Source: Candidatus Omnitrophota bacterium (GTDB lineage Bacteria; Omnitrophota; Gorgyraeia; Aquiviventales; Aquiviventaceae). From it: 6,284 nucleotides of DNA. This document shows, in pieces, positions 1 to 5,310 of this stretch. Numbering within the stretch: the first letter of the stretch is position 1; each line of letters opens with the position of its first letter. The notes under the pieces were generated by a model that did not search any database, was not told the origin of the DNA, and saw only the letters and a list, made by a program, of their open reading frames with translations. The position numbers and the translations under genes are program-made. The stretch is from the NCBI GenBank assembly GCA_020057015.1, contig JAGVGS010000109.1, forward strand, positions 1 through 6,284. The letters are read 5' to 3'.

Positions 1-1
1 C

Positions 2-1339
2 GGGGGTGGTGGCAGCGGGGGGACCACGCCGCCGCCGCCCGCGGCCAGCTCGACGCCGGCCTATCGGGTGACGGTGGGCGATGGCAACCCGGTGATTACC
101 TCGCCGGTGGCGAATCTCGCGATTGCCGCCCCGGCCGAGGCGGTGGAGATGAACCTCTCCACCATCGACTTCGGCCAGGGGCAGTGGCAGCAGAAGACCG
201 CCGAAGTGCATGACATGCCGCTGCCTCCGGGCTCAGGCGAGAAGCGCCTCTATGTGCAGTTTCGCAACAGCACCGGCACGGTGCTGGCCTCGCTGATCAA
301 GTCGGTGGTGTTGGTCGAAACCGGCTTTACCGGCGTGGTGACGCTGACGCTGAATGAAGCGGCCGATACGTTCGTGTTCAGCAATAGCAGCGGCTCCAAC
401 TTCGCGGCGCAGCCGACGCTCACAGCCGGCAAGTACGACGTCGGCTATGACAATATCGCGCTGCTGGCCTTTGCGATGCCCCCGCTGCCCGCCGGGGTGA
501 CGGCCACCGCGCAAGGGGCCACGCTGGAGCTGTACCTGATCGACAACACGCGCAACACCTCGCAAGCGCTCGTGGTGCATGAGCCGACGGCGGCGTGGAG
601 CGAGGATGGCGCGACGTGGAGCAACCGGCCAGCCCTGTCGGCCAACCCGGTGAGTGCGAGCCTGCTCTTTACGGGCCGCGCCGAGGCGTTTCGATGGAAG
701 GGCTTCACGGTGGATCCGACCGTCATCACGCGCTGGCTGCAGGATCCTGTGGCGGCCAAGGGATTGGCGGTCATCGGGACCGGCGCGCCGGGGCTGACCT
801 CGGTGCAGCTCACCTCTTCAGAGTCGTTCCATGCGACAGAGGACCGGCGACCGAGGCTCAAGCTGACGCTCGCTGTGAGCGCCCAAGATAGCGGGGCCCC
901 AGTGATCAGCAACCTGCAAGCGGCTGGGCTGACAGACAGGTCAGCGCGCATCGAGTGGGCCACGAATGAGCTGGCCGATGGGCAGGTGGAGTATGGCACG
1001 ACGACGGCCTACGGCCAGCAGGGGACTTTGCAGACGTCGCTGTCCACGGCACATGCGATCACTCTGACCGGGCTTGCCGGCCAGACCACCTACCACGCCC
1101 GCGTGACATCGAAGGACGCGGCAGGCCAAACAGCGGTGTCCTCGGATGTGGTCTTTACGACCACTGGGCCACGGCTGGGCGATCTCAACCAAGATGGCGC
1201 GCTGACTGGGGCTGATGTGACGGCCATGGTGGGCCAGTTGGTGGGGTTGTCGCCCAAGACGCCGGCTACCTGCGATATGAATGCCGATGGGCAGGTGACT
1301 CTGGGAGATCTTCAACTCCTCGTGAATCAGCTCGATTAA
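2..1339 (+). CDS. Secreted modular surface protein with DNRLRE-like, FN3-like and C-terminal dockerin domains (5'-truncated)
   Basis: The frame is open from base 2 with no stop before TAA 1337-1339, so the true start lies upstream; GTG 68 is only the first internal start-like codon. Residues below count V68 as 1. The extreme N-terminus is a Gly/Ser then Thr/Pro linker (bases 2-52), typical of spacers between extracellular domains. Residues 1-92 look like an Ig/FN3-type beta segment (LYVQFRNSTG). Residues 94-270 match the DNRLRE/CBM96-like beta-sandwich pattern: ADTFV at the start, an AWSEDGATWSNRP motif, and a closing RRPRLKLTL. Residues 278-366 are an FN3/purple-acid-phosphatase-N-like domain (VEYGTTTAYG, TYHARVTSKDAAG). 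Residues 370-423 form a type I dockerin with two calcium loops, DLNQDGALTGAD (372-383) and DMNADGQVTLGD (403-414). No catalytic domain is seen in the visible part. The likely role is an exported structural or adhesive protein that docks to a cohesin or matrix partner; this is inferred from domains. It is followed by a hairpin, so it is probably not part of the downstream operon. Confidence 0.85.
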   Translation, partial: GGGGSGGTTPPPPAASSTPAYRVTVGDGNPVITSPVANLAIAAPAEAVEMNLSTIDFGQGQWQQKTAEVHDMPLPPGSGEKRLYVQFRNSTGTVLASLIKSVVLVETGFTGVVTLTLNEAADTFVFSNSSGSNFAAQPTLTAGKYDVGYDNIALLAFAMPPLPAGVTATAQGATLELYLIDNTRNTSQALVVHEPTAAWSEDGATWSNRPALSANPVSASLLFTGRAEAFRWKGFTVDPTVITRWLQDPVAAKGLAVIGTGAPGLTSVQLTSSESFHATEDRRPRLKLTLAVSAQDSGAPVISNLQAAGLTDRSARIEWATNELADGQVEYGTTTAYGQQGTLQTSLSTAHAITLTGLAGQTTYHARVTSKDAAGQTAVSSDVVFTTTGPRLGDLNQDGALTGADVTAMVGQLVGLSPKTPATCDMNADGQVTLGDLQLLVNQLD

Positions 1340-1360
1340 GGACCTTGGGCTTCACAGATT

Positions 1361-1402
1361 CATAGAGCCGACTCTATGACAGAGTCGGCTCTATGCTTTC
1401 CT
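1361..1402 (+). terminator. Strong hairpin after the dockerin gene, probable terminator
   Basis: Arms CATAGAGCCGACTCT (1361-1375) and AGAGTCGGCTCTATG (1381-1395) are perfectly complementary over 15 bp, with a 5-nt loop ATGAC. The hairpin begins 21 nt after the TAA of the dockerin gene. Only a weak T-rich tail (CTTTCCT) follows. It may therefore be a suboptimal intrinsic terminator or a 3'-end stabilising stem rather than a textbook terminator. Confidence 0.7.
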
Positions 1403-1449
1403 GATGGCCTCTCAGCAATCGTAATAACCTGTACACTTCTTAAGACTAT

Positions 1450-1474
1450 ATAGGACTGTCCTGGACAGTCCTAT
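1450..1474. repeat. 25-bp perfect palindrome, candidate operator or enhancer site
   Basis: The arms ATAGGACTGTCC (1450-1461) and GGACAGTCCTAT (1463-1474) are exact reverse complements around a single central T. The short centre makes a transcribed hairpin unlikely and fits a dimeric protein-binding site better. It lies about 255 bp upstream of the -12 element of the candidate sigma-54 promoter, a plausible distance for a bacterial enhancer-binding protein site. Which protein binds is not shown by the sequence. Confidence 0.65.
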
Positions 1475-1554
1475 GTTGTCCTAGTAGTACGACAAGCATT
1501 GTAACTATATGTTAGTGAATGAGTTATGCACGAACTCTTCATTGAATGAGTCGA

Positions 1555-1597
1555 TTGACGTCGTCAACGTGCTACATAGGCACGTCTTTATAAAGAC
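1555..1597. repeat. Cluster of three adjacent palindromes
   Basis: Three symmetrical elements abut or overlap: TTGACG-T-CGTCAA (1555-1567), ACGTGC with GCACGT (1567-1572 and 1580-1585, 7-nt loop), and the perfect 14-bp palindrome GTCTTTATAAAGAC (1584-1597). They sit about 130-175 bp upstream of the predicted transcription start, the normal zone for activator sites at a sigma-54 promoter. They could be binding sites or mere AT-rich symmetry; no family-specific motif is recognised. Confidence 0.4.
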
Positions 1598-1703
1598 ACA
1601 GCTCATAGCACTGTTTGCCAGAAGCATGCTCTGTACAAGATCTATCCGTTTGTAATACAATGGGTTGTAGAAAAATCCAGATAGAATACCCCTCCTGCTC
1701 CTC

Positions 1704-1720
1704 TTGGCATACTTACTGCT
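1704..1720 (+). promoter_or_regulatory. Candidate sigma-54 (RpoN) -24/-12 promoter of the EPS operon
   Basis: The sequence TTGGCATACTTACTGCT carries the invariant GG (1706-1707) and GC (1718-1719) separated by exactly 10 bp. The -24 box TTGGCA is complete, and the -12 box reads CTGCT against consensus TTGCW. The start site would be near 1731, giving a leader of about 55-60 nt before the HTH gene. Published XrtA/PEP-CTERM loci carry the sigma-54-type regulators PrsK/PrsR, and RpoN control of PEP-CTERM/floc genes is known, so the assignment suits the context. No good sigma-70 -35/-10 pair was found in the region; TAGAAT at 1682-1687 lacks a -35 at proper distance. Confidence 0.6.
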
Positions 1721-1726
1721 TCTTAC

Positions 1727-1744
1727 TAGGACAGCGTAGGACAG
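1727..1744 (+). repeat. Tandem TAGGACAG octamers over the predicted transcription start
   Basis: TAGGACAG occurs at 1727-1734 and 1737-1744, a 10-bp period that places both copies on the same face of the helix. Related copies lie upstream: TAGGACTG (1451-1458), and on the opposite strand CAGTCCTA (1466-1473) and TTGTCCTA (1476-1483). Their position directly downstream of the -12 box would suit a repressor operator or an element early in the leader. The binding protein is unknown; the HTH protein encoded 46 bp downstream is an obvious candidate by proximity. Confidence 0.5.
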
Positions 1745-1789
1745 TATCGTACACATCGTTATTCACCTAGACCGAACCGGAGCGTGATG

Positions 1790-2002
1790 ATGGAGAATGA
1801 GGCTGCACAAGCAGGCGCTGCGTCGAATGGCCGTCTGACAGTGACTGAGGTGGCGCAGCGGCTGGGCATCAGCGTCAAAACGATCTTGCGCTGGGAGAAG
1901 GCAGGCAAGATTCGCCGGGCCCGCAGAGACTGGCGCGGGTGGCGGGTCTACGCGCCGGAGGACCTGGAGCAGATTAAGGGTTTTTTCCAAACCGTCTATT
2001 AA
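1790..2002 (+). CDS. Small MerR-type helix-turn-helix DNA-binding protein, first gene of the EPS operon
   Basis: The frame could start at GTG 1784, ATG 1787 or ATG 1790. GGAG at 1779-1782 gives 1, 4 and 7 nt spacing respectively, so ATG 1790 (70 residues) is preferred. Counting from GTG 1784, residues 18-37 form a helix-turn-helix of the MerR/HTH_17 type (LTVTEVAQRLGISVKTILRW). A basic wing follows (KIRRARRDWRGWRVY, 42-56), then the usual PEDLEQI helix. It has no effector-binding or dimerisation extension, so it is far shorter than classical MerR regulators (about 120-150 residues) and resembles single-domain MerR-like or excisionase-type proteins. The next gene starts 13 nt after its stop, and that gene's Shine-Dalgarno begins inside this stop codon, so the two are probably co-transcribed and translationally coupled. 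It is likely a local transcription regulator of the polysaccharide genes, perhaps autoregulatory through the upstream octamers. Excisionase function is possible but no integrase is nearby. Confidence 0.85.
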   Translation: MENEAAQAGAASNGRLTVTEVAQRLGISVKTILRWEKAGKIRRARRDWRGWRVYAPEDLEQIKGFFQTVY

Positions 2003-2007
2003 GGAGG
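2001..2007 (+). promoter_or_regulatory. Near-perfect ribosome binding site overlapping the HTH gene stop codon
   Basis: AAGGAGG at 2001-2007 is an almost ideal anti-Shine-Dalgarno match with 8-nt spacing to ATG 2016, and its first two bases are the last two of the TAA of the preceding gene. It fixes the start of the export gene. Ribosomes ending the HTH frame stop exactly on this site, so coupling is likely. Confidence 0.8.
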
Positions 2008-2015
2008 AGCAGGGG

Positions 2016-2915
2016 ATGAAGGAGTCTTGCAGACAAGCCGTAGGCTGGTACTTGGCCGCCCTCGTGATGGGGCCGGCGATCCAAGTGCTTGCTGCCGATG
2101 ACGCGCAAGTGCCGGTCAATGTGCAACCTGGCCAGGTGCAGGGCCATAACGCCGCGCCGGTGCCCCAAGGACCCGAAGCTATTCTCCCGCTGCCGGAAGC
2201 TAATCCGAACTTGCTGGGCTACCGTCCGATTCCTGAGAGTATGCTGCCCACCAGCATCGCGCCGGCCATGTCCAGCGCGCCGGCCACACCCGCCAACGTC
2301 CCCACGCCGACCAACCTCGGCGGACCAGCCTACGCCATGGGGCCCTACACCTTGGGCAAGGACGACGTGGTGCAGATCGTGGTGCAGGGCCAGCCGGACT
2401 TCACCGGCACCTTCCTGATCGGCCCCGATGGTGGCATTCAATACGGTTTTCTCGGGGATGTGCCGGCCGAAGGGCTGACGAAAGATGAGCTGGCCCAGGT
2501 CATCGCGCAGCAGTTGAAGCGCTTTGTCCGGGTGCCCTCGGTGAACGTGATTATCGTGGGCTTCAACTCCAAGGCCGTCTATATCCTCGGGCGCGTCGCG
2601 CGCCCGGGCAAGTACGCCATGCGCGGCGACTCGGTCAAGATCCGCGACGCGCTGATCGCGGCGGGCCTGGTGGTGCGCCATGCCAAGCTGCGCAAAGTCC
2701 ACATCGTCAAATCCGATCCCAGCGATCCCTCCTACCGGGTGGTCGACATGTTCAAGGTGCTGTATAAGGGCAAGATGCGGGAGAACGTGGACCTAGTCAA
2801 CGGGGACATCATCGTGGTGCCCACGACCGTATGGGGCGGCATCAACGACTTTCTCACCGAGCTGATCGCGCCCGGCAGCCACGCCGCACGCGCAGCCGCC
2901 GTCGCGGCGCTGTAA
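2016..2915 (+). CDS. Polysaccharide export protein (Wza/XrtA-type, PES + SLBB domains)
   Basis: This 299-residue protein is the predicted periplasmic/outer-membrane export component of the exopolysaccharide machine. Residues 1-26 form a Sec signal peptide: K2 and R6 charges, hydrophobic core 8-25, and a probable cut after VLA26. No lipobox cysteine is present, unlike Wza lipoproteins. Residues 30-107 are a Pro/Ala-rich, probably disordered linker. Residues 108-182 match the polysaccharide export (PES) domain: GPYTLGKDDVVQIVVQGQPD, then IGPDGGIQYGFLGDVPAEG. Residues 186-268 match an SLBB domain (VYILGRVARPGKYAM, then IRDALIAAGL, ending in NGDIIVVP). The tail 270-299 could form an amphipathic helix like the one Wza uses to cross the outer membrane. 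Starting at ATG 2016 is supported by AAGGAGG. The gene lies 13 nt after the HTH gene and 13 nt before the chain-length gene. The long Pro-rich linker is unusual for the family, where the PES domain normally follows the signal peptide closely. Confidence 0.92.
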   Translation: MKESCRQAVGWYLAALVMGPAIQVLAADDAQVPVNVQPGQVQGHNAAPVPQGPEAILPLPEANPNLLGYRPIPESMLPTSIAPAMSSAPATPANVPTPTNLGGPAYAMGPYTLGKDDVVQIVVQGQPDFTGTFLIGPDGGIQYGFLGDVPAEGLTKDELAQVIAQQLKRFVRVPSVNVIIVGFNSKAVYILGRVARPGKYAMRGDSVKIRDALIAAGLVVRHAKLRKVHIVKSDPSDPSYRVVDMFKVLYKGKMRENVDLVNGDIIVVPTTVWGGINDFLTELIAPGSHAARAAAVAAL

Positions 2916-2928
2916 ACAGGAGACCCTG

Positions 2929-4434
2929 ATGACCTCGTCGAACAACGTGCAAGTCGGCTGGCAGGATTATCTCGCCATCGCCTTTCGGCGCCGCGTCTTC
3001 TTCATCACGCCGGTGGTGCTCTCCCTCGTCATCGGGGTGCTGGTCAGCCTCTTTGCCCCGCGCGTCTATCAGGCGACCGCCCTGATTGCCATCAACAGCG
3101 AGAAGCTCATCAACCCGCTCATCCAAGGCCTGGCGGTCCCGACGGCGATCAGCGATCGCCTGCAGACGCTGCGCGAGGAGATCCTCAGCTGGACCAACCT
3201 GAACCGGTTGATCACCATGCACCATCTTGACGCGCGCATCCCGAAGGATCGGCCCACGGCCCTGGAGCATTTGGTGGGCGGTCTGCGCAAGGACATCAAG
3301 GTGAAGATGCGCGGCCAGACACTGATCCAGGTCAGCTATGAAGGGCGCCAGCCCGGCAAAGTGCAGGAGATCGTGAACTCCCTGACCGACATTGTGATCG
3401 AGCGCAACGCGGCCATTCAGGAAGAAGAGGCCCAAACCGCCATTAGCTTCATCGAGGCGGAGCTGAACGTCTACCGCGGCAAGCTGGAGGTCTCTGAGCA
3501 AGCCCTGCGCGAGTTCAAGGAAGTGCACATGACGCAGATGCCGGTGGCAACGGCGCTCAATACCCAGCTGCGCGAGTTGGAAGTGACGCTTTCGAATTTG
3601 ATGATCGACAATACCGAGGAGCACCCGCGGGTCCTCGATGTGCGCCGCAAGATCGAGGAAGTGCGCAAGCAGCGCGATGAAGAGGTCCGCCGGCTGGTGG
3701 AAAAGGGCGTGCTGGAAGGCAACGACCCGGCGATGCACGAGCAACTACTGAACCAGCTCTCGGCCCAGCAGCAGGTTGCGGCCCAGGCCGCCGCCTCGCA
3801 GCGCACGCAGCAAGCCGTGGCCGCGGTGGTGCAGGGCATGGAGCAGCCGGGCATGGCCGTGGGCGGTCCGACCGCTGTCGTGATCGGCCAAGGGGAGGGG
3901 GGGCAGACCGTCCAGGTGAATGACGCGGCCGCCGCGTCCTTGACGCTCGCTCCCCGCCAGCAGCAGGAGCTCTCCCGATTGACCCGCGACTACTCGGTGA
4001 ACGAGACCATCTACCGCGGGATGTTGGAGAAGCTCGAGAAGGCCAAGATCACCGGCCGCTTGGGAGAAGATGATCAGGGGGGCAAGTTCACCATCATTGA
4101 GCGAGCGCGCTATCCCCTGAAGCCCACCAGCCCGAAGTCGGTGCAGGTGCTCCTGATCGCGCTCGTCGCCGGCCTGGCGGTGGGGATTCTGGCGGTCATG
4201 ATCGCCGAATATCTGGATCAGTCCATTCAGAGCGCGGAAGACGCGCTGGATCTCCTGGAGCTGCCGGTGCTGGGGACGATCTCGACGATTCTGACAGCCG
4301 AGGACGTGCTTCAACGGTCCAGCCGGCGCCGGCACTGGGCCTCGCCGGTGACGTGGTGGCAGCAGCTGAAGGTGAATGTCGCCCAACCGGTCTGGAGCCG
4401 GGTGGATCAAGTGCTCGTGCGGTTGGGGCTCTAA
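2929..4434 (+). CDS. Polysaccharide chain-length determinant (Wzz/GNVR family, XrtA-locus type)
   Basis: This 501-residue inner-membrane protein controls polymer length and is expected to activate the partner tyrosine kinase encoded downstream. The start ATG 2929 has AGGAG (2918-2922) at 6 nt. Residues 10-22 are a basic cytoplasmic N-terminus. TM1 spans about 23-43, followed by the Wzz motif region (FAPRVYQATALIAI). A large periplasmic part with heptad-like helices runs 160-260. Residues 353-374 (TRDYSVNETIYRGMLEKLEK, from 352) resemble the GNVR signature. The Pro-rich pre-membrane motif RYPLKPTSPK (394-403) and TM2 (about 404-424) follow. The cytoplasmic tail 425-501 has no Walker motifs, so kinase and adaptor are separate proteins, as in XrtA loci and most Gram-positive systems. 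Length about 500 agrees with the XrtA-associated chain-length family (TIGR03007-like). A Gln/Ala then Gly-rich stretch at 276-340 interrupts the helical region and looks like a variable insertion. Confidence 0.92.
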   Translation: MTSSNNVQVGWQDYLAIAFRRRVFFITPVVLSLVIGVLVSLFAPRVYQATALIAINSEKLINPLIQGLAVPTAISDRLQTLREEILSWTNLNRLITMHHLDARIPKDRPTALEHLVGGLRKDIKVKMRGQTLIQVSYEGRQPGKVQEIVNSLTDIVIERNAAIQEEEAQTAISFIEAELNVYRGKLEVSEQALREFKEVHMTQMPVATALNTQLRELEVTLSNLMIDNTEEHPRVLDVRRKIEEVRKQRDEEVRRLVEKGVLEGNDPAMHEQLLNQLSAQQQVAAQAAASQRTQQAVAAVVQGMEQPGMAVGGPTAVVIGQGEGGQTVQVNDAAAASLTLAPRQQQELSRLTRDYSVNETIYRGMLEKLEKAKITGRLGEDDQGGKFTIIERARYPLKPTSPKSVQVLLIALVAGLAVGILAVMIAEYLDQSIQSAEDALDLLELPVLGTISTILTAEDVLQRSSRRRHWASPVTWWQQLKVNVAQPVWSRVDQVLVRLGL

Positions 4435-4452
4435 CAACAGCAGGATACGCGC

Positions 4453-5310
4453 ATGTATGAACGGTTCTTCGGCCTGAAGGAAAAGCCCTTTCAAATGACG
4501 CCGGATACGCGCTACTTCTATCCGTCCGTCAAACACACCGATGCGCTCAGCCACATGGTCTACGCCATTCAGGAGCGCCGCGGCTTCGTGGTGATCACCG
4601 GCGAGATCGGCTCGGGCAAGACGACGCTCTCGCGCATGCTCTTTCAAAAGCTCGACCCCACGACCAAGACCGCCATCATCCGCAACACGCACCTGACGGC
4701 CAAGGAGCTGGTGGCCGCGACGCTCGAGGAGTACGAGATCCAGACCGAGCCCGGGGTCACCAAGACGCAGATGATCGGCAAGCTCAACGAGTTCCTCGTC
4801 GAGCAGCTGCGCGCCGACAGCAACGTGGTCCTGCTGATTGACGAGGCGCAGAACCTCAAGCCGCACGTGCTCGAGGAGGTGCGCATGCTCTCGAATCTTG
4901 AGACCGAGACCGAGAAGCTCATCCAGATCATCCTGATGGGCCAGCCGGAGCTCAAACAGAAGCTGTGGCTGCAGTCGCTGACGCAGCTGCGCCAGCGGGT
5001 GACGCTGCACTACCACTTAGGCGCGCTGGACCTGGACGAGACCACGGCGTACGTGAACCACCGGCTGCAGGTTGCGGGCAAGAACGGCACGCCCATTTTT
5101 GCGCCCGAGGCTTTTGCGCTCATCTACAAGTACACCAAGGGGGTGCCCCGGCTCGTGAACGGCTTGTGCGACCGGGCCCTGCTGACCGGGTATGTCAATG
5201 ACGCCCAGCTAATCAGCGCCTCCGTGATCGACGAAGTGGCCGGCGAGCTGCCGGCGCTGACACGCGAGCCCTCGGCGGTGCCGGTGGCGGAAGAAGGAGA
5301 CGCCCTATGA
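4453..5310 (+). CDS. ExeA/GspA-like AAA ATPase of the XrtA/PEP-CTERM exopolysaccharide locus
   Basis: This 285-residue cytoplasmic P-loop ATPase starts at ATG 4453, with AGGA (4442-4445) at 7 nt. The N-terminus MYERFFGLKEKPFQMTPDTR and the FYPS..H.DAL pattern are typical of the ExeA/GspA AAA family. Walker A is GEIGSGKTT (50-58, K56) and Walker B is VVLLIDEAQ (125-133, D130, E131). A sensor-1-like ILMGQPEL (160-167) and arginines in QLRQRV (178-183) follow. The GVPRLVNGLCDRALL segment (230-244) is the sensor-2 region. Unlike ExeA it ends after the AAA module, with no transmembrane segment or peptidoglycan-binding domain. This short form matches the ATPase annotated as 'putative secretion ATPase, PEP-CTERM locus' (TIGR03015-like). 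Its precise function in polysaccharide export is not established; energising or positioning the machinery is inference. Its stop overlaps the kinase start by 4 nt (ATGA), implying tight coupling. Confidence 0.9.
   Translation: MYERFFGLKEKPFQMTPDTRYFYPSVKHTDALSHMVYAIQERRGFVVITGEIGSGKTTLSRMLFQKLDPTTKTAIIRNTHLTAKELVAATLEEYEIQTEPGVTKTQMIGKLNEFLVEQLRADSNVVLLIDEAQNLKPHVLEEVRMLSNLETETEKLIQIILMGQPELKQKLWLQSLTQLRQRVTLHYHLGALDLDETTAYVNHRLQVAGKNGTPIFAPEAFALIYKYTKGVPRLVNGLCDRALLTGYVNDAQLISASVIDEVAGELPALTREPSAVPVAEEGDAL

Larger units (their letters stand above)
1466..1744. repeat. Imperfect inverted-repeat pair bounding a 279-bp segment
   Basis: Bases 1466-1486 match the reverse complement of bases 1724-1744 at 18 of 21 positions; mismatches fall at positions 2, 9 and 11. 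Each arm holds two GTCCTA/TAGGAC cores exactly 10 bp apart. The arrangement can be read as the ends of a small non-autonomous element, or as matched operator clusters that allow DNA looping. I see no clear target-site duplication outside the arms and no transposase inside, so the operator reading is preferred. Confidence 0.5.
1340..1783. other. 444-bp AT-richer intergenic regulatory region
   Basis: No convincing gene lies between the dockerin gene and the HTH gene. Base composition drops clearly from the GC-rich coding flanks; stretches such as 1500-1560 and 1640-1690 are rich in A and T. The region contains a terminator hairpin (1361-1395), a 25-bp palindrome (1450-1474), a run of three smaller palindromes (1555-1597), TTGTAATACAA (1650-1660), a sigma-54-type promoter (1704-1720) and tandem octamers (1727-1744). 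The direct repeat GAATGAGT occurs at 1517-1524 and 1544-1551. The density of symmetrical elements suggests a promoter with several protein-binding sites. A small remnant mobile element is the alternative. Confidence 0.7.

Noticed and set aside
1579..1592. Second sigma-54-like -24 box (GGCACG at 1579-1584)
   Set aside because: The required GC at the -12 position is TA (1591-1592), so the spacing rule fails.
1682..1687. TAGAAT as a sigma-70 -10 box
   Set aside because: The nearest TTGTAG (1665-1670) is only 11 bp upstream and TTGTAA (1650-1655) is 26 bp away; no -35 at 16-18 bp.
1450..1744. CRISPR array or tandem repeat locus
   Set aside because: The repeats are 8-12 bp, mixed in orientation and irregularly spaced, with no spacer-repeat pattern and no cas genes.
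1505..1756. 83-codon minus-strand frame across the intergenic region
   Set aside because: No recognisable domain, no clear ribosome site, composition (Cys, Ser, Leu rich) like translated non-coding DNA, and it would lie over the promoter and octamer repeats.
2854..3744. 296-codon minus-strand frame opposite the chain-length gene
   Set aside because: Same reason: antisense artefact of high third-position GC, with His/Asp/Leu-rich low-information translation.
3745..5016. 423-codon minus-strand frame opposite the chain-length and ATPase genes
   Set aside because: A shadow of the GC-rich codon pattern on the plus strand; His/Leu/Arg-rich with no domain, and both plus-strand genes have clear families and motifs.
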